Origin: CAZWQR01 sp964638595
Lineage (GTDB): Bacteria; Patescibacteriota; Minisyncoccia; Minisyncoccales; PEYH01
NCBI GenBank assembly: GCA_964638595.1
Contig: CAZWYU010000027.1
Coordinates: forward strand, 1 to 11,818
Reading direction: 5' to 3'
Length of the DNA stretch: 11,818 nucleotides
In this document: positions 1 to 5,618 of the stretch, piece by piece
Layout: each line of letters starts with the position of its first letter
Position numbering within the stretch: the stretch's first letter is position 1
Made by a program: the position numbers and the translations under genes
The notes under the pieces: generated by a model
The model's database searches: none
The model's input: the letters and a program-made list of their open reading frames with translations, nothing else
What the model was told of the DNA's origin: nothing

Positions 1-97
1 TAATGTTTTCAATTATTGGATGTTGTATTATCCAATTTGTAGCCACACTGCCTCTTGCAAGCGTCCCATCAAAATCTGACATTAATATGTTTTTCAT
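1..97 (-). CDS. HAD-superfamily hydrolase, N-terminal fragment (cut by window edge)
   Basis: Only the first 32 codons are present; the gene continues beyond base 1. The protein begins MKNILMSDFDGTLARGS, and DFDGTL at residues 8-13 is HAD motif I, where the first Asp is the phosphorylated nucleophile and the second the general acid/base. This supports a HAD-type phosphatase or related phosphotransferase, but substrate and subfamily cannot be judged from so little. The start is well supported: ATG at 97-95 follows the purine run AGGGGG (109-104) at 6 bases' spacing, the clearest ribosome-binding site in the window. The gene lies 54 bases downstream of gatB on the same strand and appears to have its own promoter overlapping the gatB 3' end. 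Confidence 0.75.
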   Translation of the reverse strand, partial: MKNILMSDFDGTLARGSVATNWIIQHPIIENI

Positions 98-103
98 AAC
101 CAA

Positions 104-109
104 CCCCCT
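104..109 (-). promoter_or_regulatory. Shine-Dalgarno site of the HAD-family gene
   Basis: On the minus strand AGGGGG lies 6 bases before the ATG at 97, a five-of-six match to AGGAGG. It fixes the start of the truncated HAD gene. It stands out because most other genes in this window have no recognisable Shine-Dalgarno sequence. Confidence 0.6.
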
Positions 110-113
110 AAAT

Positions 114-147
114 TAATTTTTAAGGTGCTAAAATATATTAAAAATTA
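114..147. repeat. AT-only inverted repeat in the gatB-HAD spacer
   Basis: Ten-base arms (114-123 and 138-147) are exact reverse complements around a 14-base loop. The stem contains only A and T. It falls just downstream of the gatB stop and around the predicted transcription start of the HAD gene. It could be a weak 3'-end structure or an operator, or simply chance in AT-rich DNA. There is no GC-rich stem, so it is not called a terminator. Confidence 0.3.
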
Positions 148-172
148 TACATCAAATTAGCATTTTTGTAAA
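144..172 (-). promoter_or_regulatory. Sigma70-type promoter candidate for the HAD-family gene
   Basis: The minus strand shows TTTACA (172-167; five of six to TTGACA), a 17-base spacer and a perfect TATAAT (149-144). The predicted transcription start is near 137, giving a leader of about 40 bases that contains the AGGGGG ribosome-binding site. The -35 box lies within the last codons of gatB. The match and spacing are strong for AT-rich DNA, but no transcript data support it. Confidence 0.55.
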
Positions 173-1603
173 TAGTTTCTCTAACTCGTTGGGATTAGCC
201 CTACCCTTGGTTTTGACCATAGCCTGACCAATCAAAAATTGTAAAGCGTTTTCTTTTCCTTTATGAAAATCTTCTACTGCTTTTTGATTCTCTTTTATAA
301 TCTCTTCTATAATTCCCTCAAGTTTATCTACTCCCTCAATTTTTCTTAAATCTCTTGATTTAATAATTTCGGAAGGATCACTTCCCTTTTCAAACATTTC
401 CTTTAAAATAATTTTAGCAATTTTACTTGTAATTTCTTTTTTGTAAATAAGATAGATAAACTCTGCAAAATTTTCCGGAGTAATCAAAAAGCCTTCATCT
501 TCCACTGACATATTGCCCATAATCCCAGCCAAATCAGATAAAATATAATTAGTGGCTATTTGCGCCAACTCTTTATAATCTATTTCCTCTTTCCTACCAG
601 ATTCTACCCATTCTTTGAATTCAGAAATAACTTGCTCAAAGTATTCGCTTAAATCTTTATTAGCTACAAAAATTTCTATATCTTTCTTCTTAAGGCCATA
701 CTCATTCGAAAATCTTTTTCTTTTATAATCAGGAAGTTCTGGCAATTGATTTTTCATTTCTTTAATTTCATAATCGTTAAAGTTTAGGGGAGGCAAATCA
801 GGTTCTGGAAAATAGCGATAATCGTGAGCTTCTTCTTTTTTTCTCTGGCTAAATGTTTTTTCTTTCTTTTTATCCCAACCCCTAGTTTCTTGAACAATCT
901 TCTCCCCGCTTTCCAAAACTTGAGTTTGTCTTTTAATTTCATAGTCAATTGCTTTTTTAACAACTTTAAAAGAATTTAAGTTTTTGATTTCCACTTTTGT
1001 TCCTAACCTTTTATCCTTAGAAACAGAAATATTAGCTTCTAACCTCATTTGCCCCTTTTCCATATCAGCATCAGAAACATTGAGATAACGAAGAATAATT
1101 TGGAGTTTTTTAGCAAAATTATAAACCTGATCAGCACTTTCAAAATCTGCTTCAGTCACAAGCTCCATTAAGGGCACCCCTGCCCTATTAAAATCAACCA
1201 GCGTTTCTCCATCTTGATGCAAAAGCTTAGCTGTATCTTCTTCTAGATGAATTCTTTCAATTCTTATTCTCTTACTTGGAATATCCAAAAAACCATCTTT
1301 GCATAAAGGCAAAGCGTATTGAGAAATTTGATAACCTTTAGGTAGGTCAGGATAAAAATAGTTTTTCCTCTCAAATCTAGAGTCTTTAGAAATACTACAA
1401 TTTAAAGCCAAACCGCTTTTGATAACCATTTTTACAGCTTTCTCATTTATAACTGGCAATGTCCCCGGGTGAGCCATACAGACTGGACAAATATTAATAT
1501 TAGGTTCTTCTTCTAGGGGATCGTTTTTGCAACTACAAAACATCTTAGTTTTTGTCTTAAGCTCTGCATGGATTTCTAATCCGATTGTAGGTTTATATTC
1601 CAT
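152..1603 (-). CDS. gatB: Asp-tRNA(Asn)/Glu-tRNA(Gln) amidotransferase subunit B
   Basis: GatB is the kinase/transferase subunit of the GatCAB complex, which converts misacylated Glu-tRNA(Gln) and Asp-tRNA(Asn) to the amide forms. Family motifs appear in order: GLEIH at residues 8-12; a Cys4 zinc-site pattern (C23, C25, C39, C42); NYFYPDLPKGYQISQY at 81-96; HLEEDTAK at 119-126; DFNRAGVPLMELVTE at 137-151; and HDYRYFPEPDLPP at 260-272. The C-terminal third is the helical, YqeY-like tRNA-binding tail. At 483 residues it is full length. It ends in TGA. gatA and gatC are not in the window. It starts 64 bases from the divergent glyA; the predicted transcription start lies only about two bases before the ATG, though a weak AGAG lies upstream. 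Confidence 0.97.
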   Translation of the reverse strand: MEYKPTIGLEIHAELKTKTKMFCSCKNDPLEEEPNINICPVCMAHPGTLPVINEKAVKMVIKSGLALNCSISKDSRFERKNYFYPDLPKGYQISQYALPLCKDGFLDIPSKRIRIERIHLEEDTAKLLHQDGETLVDFNRAGVPLMELVTEADFESADQVYNFAKKLQIILRYLNVSDADMEKGQMRLEANISVSKDKRLGTKVEIKNLNSFKVVKKAIDYEIKRQTQVLESGEKIVQETRGWDKKKEKTFSQRKKEEAHDYRYFPEPDLPPLNFNDYEIKEMKNQLPELPDYKRKRFSNEYGLKKKDIEIFVANKDLSEYFEQVISEFKEWVESGRKEEIDYKELAQIATNYILSDLAGIMGNMSVEDEGFLITPENFAEFIYLIYKKEITSKIAKIILKEMFEKGSDPSEIIKSRDLRKIEGVDKLEGIIEEIIKENQKAVEDFHKGKENALQFLIGQAMVKTKGRANPNELEKLFTKMLI

Positions 1604-1611
1604 ATTTCTCT

Positions 1612-1639
1612 ATTTTAGCAGAATTAAACTTTTTGACAA
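1612..1639 (-). promoter_or_regulatory. Promoter candidate for gatB (overlaps glyA promoter)
   Basis: The minus strand carries TTGTCA (1639-1634; five of six), a 16-base spacer and TAAAAT (1617-1612; five of six). The predicted start near 1605 leaves a leader of about two bases before the gatB ATG at 1603. The -35 box lies on the opposite strand of almost the same bases as the glyA -35 box. Confidence 0.5.
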
Positions 1640-1661
1640 TCAATAAAGACTTGGGTAAACT
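1633..1661 (+). promoter_or_regulatory. Promoter candidate for glyA
   Basis: A perfect TTGACA (1633-1638) is followed by a 17-base spacer and TAAACT (1656-1661; four of six to TATAAT). Placing the -10 box at 1656-1661 puts +1 at 1668, the A of the glyA ATG, which predicts a leaderless mRNA. The absence of any ribosome-binding site before glyA agrees with this. Confidence 0.5.
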
Positions 1662-1667
1662 TAATTT

Positions 1668-2876
1668 ATGAATAACAAAGTACAACAGCTAATAGCTCAA
1701 GAATTAGAAAGACAAAAAAATTCTATTAACCTTATTCCTTCTGAAAATTATGCTTCAAAAGCTGTTTTGAAAGCTAATGCTTCTGTTTTGAGCAATAAAT
1801 ATTCAGAGGGTGTTATAAATAGACGTTATTACCCGGGCAACCAGATTGTAGATGAAATAGAACAACTCTGTCAAAAAAGAGTCAAACAACTCTTTAATCT
1901 AAACGACTCATGGAGTGTCAATGTTCAGACATTATCCGGCACACCAGCTAATTTAGCTGTTTATCTGGCTCTCTTAAACCCTGGAGAAAAAATACTTTCT
2001 ATGGAATTAGCTTCAGGCGGACATTTAAGCCATGGCCATACAGTAAACGCTAGCTCCTTGCTATATAAAATAGCACATTATACAGTTTCAAAAGATAACC
2101 AAAGACTGGACTACCAAGAAATTGAAAAAAGGGCTTCAAAAGAAAAAGCTAAAATAATTGTCTGCGGAGCAACTGCTTATCCAAGAAAAATAAACTTTAA
2201 AAAATTTGCCCAAATAGCCCATAAGAACGGGGCTTATCTTATGGCAGATATATCACATATTGCCGGATTAGTAGCAGCTAAATTACACCCCTCCCCCTTT
2301 CCTTACGCTGATGTAGTTACTTCAACTACTCACAAAACTCTTAGAGGTCCGCGTTCAGCAATAATTATTTCTCACAAAAAAATAAGTAAAAAAATAAACA
2401 GAGCTGTCTTCCCGGGAATGCAAGGCGGGCCTCATAACCATACTATTGCGGCTAAACTTGTAGCTTTTGAAGAAGCGCTTCAACCTTCTTTTAAAGAATA
2501 TCAAAAACAAATAATAAAAAATGCTAAAGTTTTAGCTCAATCACTTAAACAACTAAAATTTAAACTTGTAACTAATGGAACTGATAATCATCTCATTCTG
2601 ATGGATTTAAAAAACCTAATAGACGCTACCAAAGCTCAAGATATGCTGGAAGAAGTATCTATCCTATCTAATAGAAATACGGTCCCCGGAGACAGTGATT
2701 ATTTCCATCCTTCTGGCTTAAGATTGGGTACTCCGGCAGCGACCACTAGAGGAATGAAAGAAAAAGAAATGCAAAAAATAGCTCATTTACTTTATGATAC
2801 TTTGTTTCAAAATAAAGAAAAAAGTAAAATAAAAACAGAGGTAAAAAAACTCTGTCAAGAATTTCCTATTTACTAA
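1668..2876 (+). CDS. glyA: Serine hydroxymethyltransferase
   Basis: This PLP enzyme converts serine and tetrahydrofolate to glycine and 5,10-methylene-tetrahydrofolate, the one-carbon donor for thymidylate synthesis. The PLP Schiff-base lysine is K223 in THKTLRGPR (221-229). Other family markers are LIPSENY (22-28), NKYSEG (43-48), RYYPGNQ (53-59), NVQTLSGTPAN (85-95), GGHLSHG (117-123), ADISHIAGLVAA (193-204) and the carboxylate-binding arginine R352 in GLRLGTPAATTRG. Its 402 residues are slightly fewer than the roughly 417 of E. coli. It is the only rightward gene here, and its stop lies 5 bases from the thyX stop, so the two converge almost tail to tail. No Shine-Dalgarno precedes the ATG, and transcription is predicted to begin at the start codon. 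Confidence 0.97.
   Translation: MNNKVQQLIAQELERQKNSINLIPSENYASKAVLKANASVLSNKYSEGVINRRYYPGNQIVDEIEQLCQKRVKQLFNLNDSWSVNVQTLSGTPANLAVYLALLNPGEKILSMELASGGHLSHGHTVNASSLLYKIAHYTVSKDNQRLDYQEIEKRASKEKAKIIVCGATAYPRKINFKKFAQIAHKNGAYLMADISHIAGLVAAKLHPSPFPYADVVTSTTHKTLRGPRSAIIISHKKISKKINRAVFPGMQGGPHNHTIAAKLVAFEEALQPSFKEYQKQIIKNAKVLAQSLKQLKFKLVTNGTDNHLILMDLKNLIDATKAQDMLEEVSILSNRNTVPGDSDYFHPSGLRLGTPAATTRGMKEKEMQKIAHLLYDTLFQNKEKSKIKTEVKKLCQEFPIY
2825..2855 (-). terminator. Rho-independent terminator candidate for the thyX end of the leftward unit, inside glyA
   Basis: On the minus strand, ACAGAG (2855-2850), a 9-base T-rich loop and CTCTGT (2840-2835) form a 6-bp stem followed at once by TTTTATTTT (2834-2826). 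It starts 27 bases beyond the thyX stop and lies wholly within the 3' coding end of the convergent glyA. With three G-C pairs the stem is modest, but the following U tract has the right orientation only for leftward transcription. No matching terminator was seen for glyA. Confidence 0.45.
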
Positions 2877-2881
2877 AACTT

Positions 2882-3571
2882 TCAATGTTTGTTGATGCAA
2901 TGGTTTTCCTCGTTTATCTCTAAATCTTCAAACACAACCGGAATAATTTTCTGAACCTCTTTAAGTAATTCTATCATCATTAACCTAATTTCCCAATGGG
3001 CATCTGGAGCACATCTTAATTGAAAAATGTGGCGCCATTCTCGAAAGTTAGTTGTTAGAACAATTTGATTTGCAATTCCAATTGGTAAAAATTGACGAGC
3101 GTCTTCTTGCCTCCAGTTATCCTGACGCAAACCTTTATATATTTGACTATTCAAATCTACCCATTCAGGAAGAGAAACTTTAATTTCCTGCCCATTTGGA
3201 AGAGTAAGAGATATTTTTTCTTTATAATCATTCTTTTCAGGAGGAGAAATAACCTGCATCTCTCTTTTATCAACATATCGAGTAGATTCTTGGGTGACAG
3301 AAGTTAAACGATGTCTTACTAATTCGTGAGTAAAACCCCTGGAGATATTAGAAAATTCAACAGTCATTGCTGAATGCTCTATCACGCTCAAGTGACCAGC
3401 CCTTATAATCGCTCTCACAAACCTTTCAGCACTCTTTGGGGTAATTTTATCTCGGCTCTGATAAGCTGTTCTTCCGGCTAATTCTATAAGTTCTAGCGGG
3501 CTTTCCCCATTTTTACCTTTAAGAATTCCTAAAATTCTATACTGCCCAGGTGTTTTTAATAATCTATCCAT
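2882..3571 (-). CDS. thyX: FAD-dependent thymidylate synthase
   Basis: ThyX methylates dUMP to dTMP using methylene-tetrahydrofolate, FAD and NAD(P)H, and releases tetrahydrofolate rather than dihydrofolate. The diagnostic RHRx7S signature is seen as RHRLTSVTQES at residues 86-96, continuing TRY. Upstream EHSAMTVEF (65-73) and downstream FREWRHIFQLRC with AHWEIR (191-196) match the family's conserved flavin/nucleotide-binding segments. The length of 229 residues is normal. It is the last gene of the long leftward unit, 23 bases after dcd, which supplies dUMP. No ribosome-binding site precedes the ATG. The signature uses the SxTQESTRY variant rather than SxNExSGRY; to my knowledge that form also occurs in known ThyX proteins. 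It ends in TGA. Confidence 0.97.
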   Translation of the reverse strand: MDRLLKTPGQYRILGILKGKNGESPLELIELAGRTAYQSRDKITPKSAERFVRAIIRAGHLSVIEHSAMTVEFSNISRGFTHELVRHRLTSVTQESTRYVDKREMQVISPPEKNDYKEKISLTLPNGQEIKVSLPEWVDLNSQIYKGLRQDNWRQEDARQFLPIGIANQIVLTTNFREWRHIFQLRCAPDAHWEIRLMMIELLKEVQKIIPVVFEDLEINEENHCINKH

Positions 3572-3594
3572 AGATTATAAATTATTTTTAACTA

Positions 3595-4167
3595 TTAATC
3601 CTTTCTTCTAAAATCCTTGTGGATTTTACTTTCCTGCGGTCCTTTATCTCCAAAATATTTAACATCTGTTTTGTGCGAATAAATTCTTTCTGCAGGAGAA
3701 GAAAGTTTTTCAAAAGCAATTTGGCAAAAACGCATCCCCGAATACAATAAAACTGGAAGCATTCCAATATTAGAAATTTCTAAAGTTAAATTTCCTTTAA
3801 AACCGGGGTCAATATAGCCAGCTGTTGAATGGATAACTATACCTAACCTGCCCCAACTGCTTCTACCTTCAATTCTTGCGCCGATATCTCCTGGCAATTC
3901 TATTTCTTCAAGAGTAGCTCCTAATATAAATTCTCCTGGCTGTAAAACAAAAGAATTCTCTTTGGTTAATTTCGTCAAATTATGAAAAGTTTTTTCGTCT
4001 TTTGGGTCAATATGAGAAACAGAGTTATGATTAAAAGCTCTAAATTCTTCTCCTAATCTAAAATCCACCGAAGCTGGACCAAGTTGAATATTCCAATCAG
4101 GTTCTGGATTTATTTTAATTATCCCTTGCTGAAATAATTCCTTTATATCTCTATCTGACAAAAGCAT
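3595..4167 (-). CDS. dcd: dCTP deaminase, probably bifunctional deaminase/dUTPase type
   Basis: Dcd deaminates dCTP. Its 190 residues cover the trimeric dUTPase-like fold: LSDRDIKELF near the N-terminus, GRSSWGRLG (101-109), STAGYIDPGFKG (114-125), and LEISN (129-133) with catalytic Glu E130. The segments GRSSxGRLG, STAGxIDPGF and GPxxS (176-180) match the bifunctional dCTP deaminase/dUTPase of Mycobacterium tuberculosis (also 190 residues, from memory) better than the E. coli monofunctional form, which reads TAHRIDPGW at the second site. The product would then be dUMP made directly, without free dUTP. The gene lies 5 bases after rplK and 23 before thyX, so co-transcription with the enzyme that uses dUMP is likely. 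No ribosome-binding site is visible. Family certain; bifunctionality inferred. Confidence 0.93.
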   Translation of the reverse strand: MLLSDRDIKELFQQGIIKINPEPDWNIQLGPASVDFRLGEEFRAFNHNSVSHIDPKDEKTFHNLTKLTKENSFVLQPGEFILGATLEEIELPGDIGARIEGRSSWGRLGIVIHSTAGYIDPGFKGNLTLEISNIGMLPVLLYSGMRFCQIAFEKLSSPAERIYSHKTDVKYFGDKGPQESKIHKDFRRKD

Positions 4168-4172
4168 AAATA

Positions 4173-4598
4173 TTATTTGGTTATTTCAACTCCCATAGAA
4201 CGGGCTGTCCCCTTAATTATTTTTATTGCCTTTTCTAATTCATCAGTGTTTAAATCTTCCAATTTTTGTTTAGCTATTTCTTCAATCTGGACTTCTGTGA
4301 GTTTGGCTATTTTTTTTAGATTAGGTTGGCCTGAACCTTTCTCAATTCCAGCCATTTTCTTAATTAAATTTGAAGCCAATGGTTGTTTTAGTTTAAAATC
4401 ATAACTCCTGTCTTCGTAAACAGTAATCTCAACCGGAATAACCGATCCTTGTTGTTCTTTAGTAGCATCGTTAAATTTTTGGCAGAATTCCCCAATATTT
4501 ATACCATGCTCGGCTAAAGAAGGACCAATTGGCGGAGCTGGGCTGGCTTGCCCTGCTTTGATTTGAATTTTTACCTTAGAGTGAATTTTTTTAGCCAT
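4173..4598 (-). CDS. rplK: 50S ribosomal protein L11
   Basis: L11 binds the GTPase-associated region of 23S rRNA and takes part in factor-dependent GTP hydrolysis. The N-terminal domain shows AGQASPAPPIGPSLAEHGIN with the conserved PPxGP (residues 22-26), then GEFCQKFN. The C-terminal RNA-binding domain shows KKMAGIEKGSGQPN and a KGTARSMG ending. At 141 residues it is normal length. The usual KTPPAS segment reads KQPLAS here. It follows nusG on the same strand as in most bacteria, but after a 194-base spacer full of hairpins. The next gene is dcd at 5 bases, where rplA (L1) is normally found. The preceding bases are AT-rich with no Shine-Dalgarno. Confidence 0.97.
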   Translation of the reverse strand: MAKKIHSKVKIQIKAGQASPAPPIGPSLAEHGINIGEFCQKFNDATKEQQGSVIPVEITVYEDRSYDFKLKQPLASNLIKKMAGIEKGSGQPNLKKIAKLTEVQIEEIAKQKLEDLNTDELEKAIKIIKGTARSMGVEITK

Positions 4599-4630
4599 AA
4601 TTTTACTAAAATTTAAATTCTAATATTAAC

Positions 4631-4757
4631 TTCCTCCCCCACCTATACCCCCTCTTTTTTAAAAAAAGAGGGGGTCTTTCCTCCCCCTCAAAGAGGGGGA
4701 GGACTATATTTATTCTTTTCCTCCCCCTTTCTAAGGGGGAGGATTAAGGAGGGGGTT
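4631..4757. repeat. Cluster of three G/C-run hairpins between nusG and rplK
   Basis: In AT-rich DNA this stretch is made of C5 and G5 runs arranged as three consecutive perfect hairpins. The first is 4647-4675 (14-bp arms, one spare base at the centre, with a T6/A7 core). The second is 4679-4703 (11-bp arms, AAA loop). The third is 4719-4743 (11-bp arms, TCT loop). Unpaired half-copies flank them: TTCCTCCCCC at 4631-4640 and GGAGGGGG at 4748-4755. The unit CCTCCCCC/GGGGGAGG recurs in each. This looks like a REP- or MITE-type palindromic repeat cluster. No U tract of normal length follows any stem on the minus strand, so it is not a standard terminator, but in an mRNA it would fold strongly between nusG and rplK. 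No protein is encoded. Confidence 0.7.
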
Positions 4758-4792
4758 TGTTACCAATTACGAGTTACAATTTACAAATAAAA

Positions 4793-5338
4793 TCACAATT
4801 TTTTAATCTGCAAGGAATCTAATTCTACCGGCGTGTCTCGACCAAAAAGATTTATCATAACATTAACCTTTCCTTGTTCTTGGTCTAATTTGGAAATTTT
4901 GCCTTCATAATCTTTAAAAGGACCGTCGGTAATTTTTACACTATCCCCTATCCTAACATTAATCTTGTAACTCGGCTCCTTTTTCCCGGTTCGCTTAAGA
5001 ATGTTATCAATTTCGCTTTTAGAAACAGGTACCGGCGTAGTGCCAGCCCCGACAAAACCGGTAACATTAGGAGTATTTCTGACTACATACCAAGAATCAT
5101 CTGTAACAATCATCTCTACTAGAACATAACCTGGATATATTTTTTCTTCCACAGTCTTTCTTTTGCCATTCTTTATCTTAATTTTTTTCTCTTTTGGCAC
5201 TAAGACATTAAATATTTTGTCTTCCATACCTAAAGATTCTACTCTGTGCCTAAGATTATTAGCCACTGATTCTTCATAACCAGAATAAGTGTGAAGCACA
5301 TACCAATTCTTAGTTTTAGGAATAGTTTGTTTTGGCAT
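4793..5338 (-). CDS. nusG: Transcription termination/antitermination factor NusG
   Basis: NusG binds RNA polymerase, promotes processivity and couples it to Rho or the ribosome. The 181-residue protein has the NGN domain (about 11-115), seen in NWYVLHTYSGYEESVANNL, the PKEKK...KIYPGYVLVEM segment and WYVVRNTPNVTGFVG. A short linker leads to the C-terminal KOW domain (about 126-178) with VRIGDSVKITDGPFKDYEG and a typical LFGRDTPVELD ending. Length and domains are canonical. It starts one base after the secE stop, so the two form a tight pair translated from one mRNA. It ends in TGA. Downstream lies the hairpin cluster, then rplK. Confidence 0.97.
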   Translation of the reverse strand: MPKQTIPKTKNWYVLHTYSGYEESVANNLRHRVESLGMEDKIFNVLVPKEKKIKIKNGKRKTVEEKIYPGYVLVEMIVTDDSWYVVRNTPNVTGFVGAGTTPVPVSKSEIDNILKRTGKKEPSYKINVRIGDSVKITDGPFKDYEGKISKLDQEQGKVNVMINLFGRDTPVELDSLQIKKL

Positions 5339-5339
5339 A

Positions 5340-5549
5340 TTAAGAAAATATTCTTATTAAAAATTTAACGCCTGAACTAAAAATAAAATCAAGGCCTCCT
5401 AAAAAAACAGCTACTACAATTGCTATTATTATAACAATTAAAGAATAACTCATTGTTTTTTCTCTGGTTGGCCAATTAATTTTTTTACCCTCAACTTTGA
5501 CCTGTTTTAAATAAACCAGTAATTTTTGCCACAAACCTGTAATTTTCAT
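5340..5549 (-). CDS. secE: Preprotein translocase subunit SecE
   Basis: SecE is the small essential membrane subunit that clamps the SecY channel. The 69-residue protein has an amphipathic N-terminal helix with the family motif EGKKINWPTREKT (residues 20-32), followed by one hydrophobic membrane segment (about 35-56). This is the short single-span form common outside Enterobacteria. It is paired with nusG at one base spacing, the widespread secE-nusG order. The ATG at 5549 is preceded only by AT-rich sequence with no ribosome-binding site. A promoter with a consensus -35 box lies just upstream, so secE probably begins a transcription unit. Confidence 0.95.
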   Translation of the reverse strand: MKITGLWQKLLVYLKQVKVEGKKINWPTREKTMSYSLIVIIIAIVVAVFLGGLDFIFSSGVKFLIRIFS

Positions 5550-5562
5550 AATTTTAGTCTTT

Positions 5563-5601
5563 AAAAACCCCTTAGGGGGGTCTTAGTTTATATTAAGACC
5601 C
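5563..5601 (-). terminator. Double hairpin with T tract after gyrB (terminator candidate)
   Basis: Read leftward, GGGTCTTA (5601-5594), an 8-base loop and TAAGACCC (5585-5578) form an 8-bp stem. It runs directly into CCCC (5578-5575), TAA, GGGG (5571-5568) and TTTTT (5567-5563). The second stem plus T5 has terminator form, although its 4-bp stem is short. The first stem sits on the predicted secE -10 region. It could end gyrB transcripts, act on newly started secE transcripts, or both. Confidence 0.4.
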
Positions 5602-5618
5602 GAGAAACTATTTGTCAA
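5590..5618 (-). promoter_or_regulatory. Promoter candidate for secE-nusG
   Basis: The minus strand has a perfect TTGACA (5618-5613), starting immediately after the gyrB TAG. A 17-base spacer and TAATAT (5595-5590; four of six) follow. The predicted start is near 5583, giving a leader of about 33 bases to the secE ATG. The -10 box lies inside the larger hairpin described at 5578-5601. The overlapping TATAAA at 5592-5587 would be a better hexamer but needs a 20-base spacer. Confidence 0.5.

Noticed and set aside
3092..3307. Open frame on the plus strand opposite thyX
   Set aside because: It is antisense to a strongly conserved gene, low in complexity and has no family motif; treated as a shadow of thyX.
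4177..4404. Open frame on the plus strand opposite rplK
   Set aside because: It lies fully inside rplK on the other strand and has no recognisable features or ribosome-binding site.
4631..4757. CRISPR-like array because of repeated G5/C5 units
   Set aside because: Units are palindromic, irregularly spaced and not separated by unique spacers of constant length; no cas gene is present.
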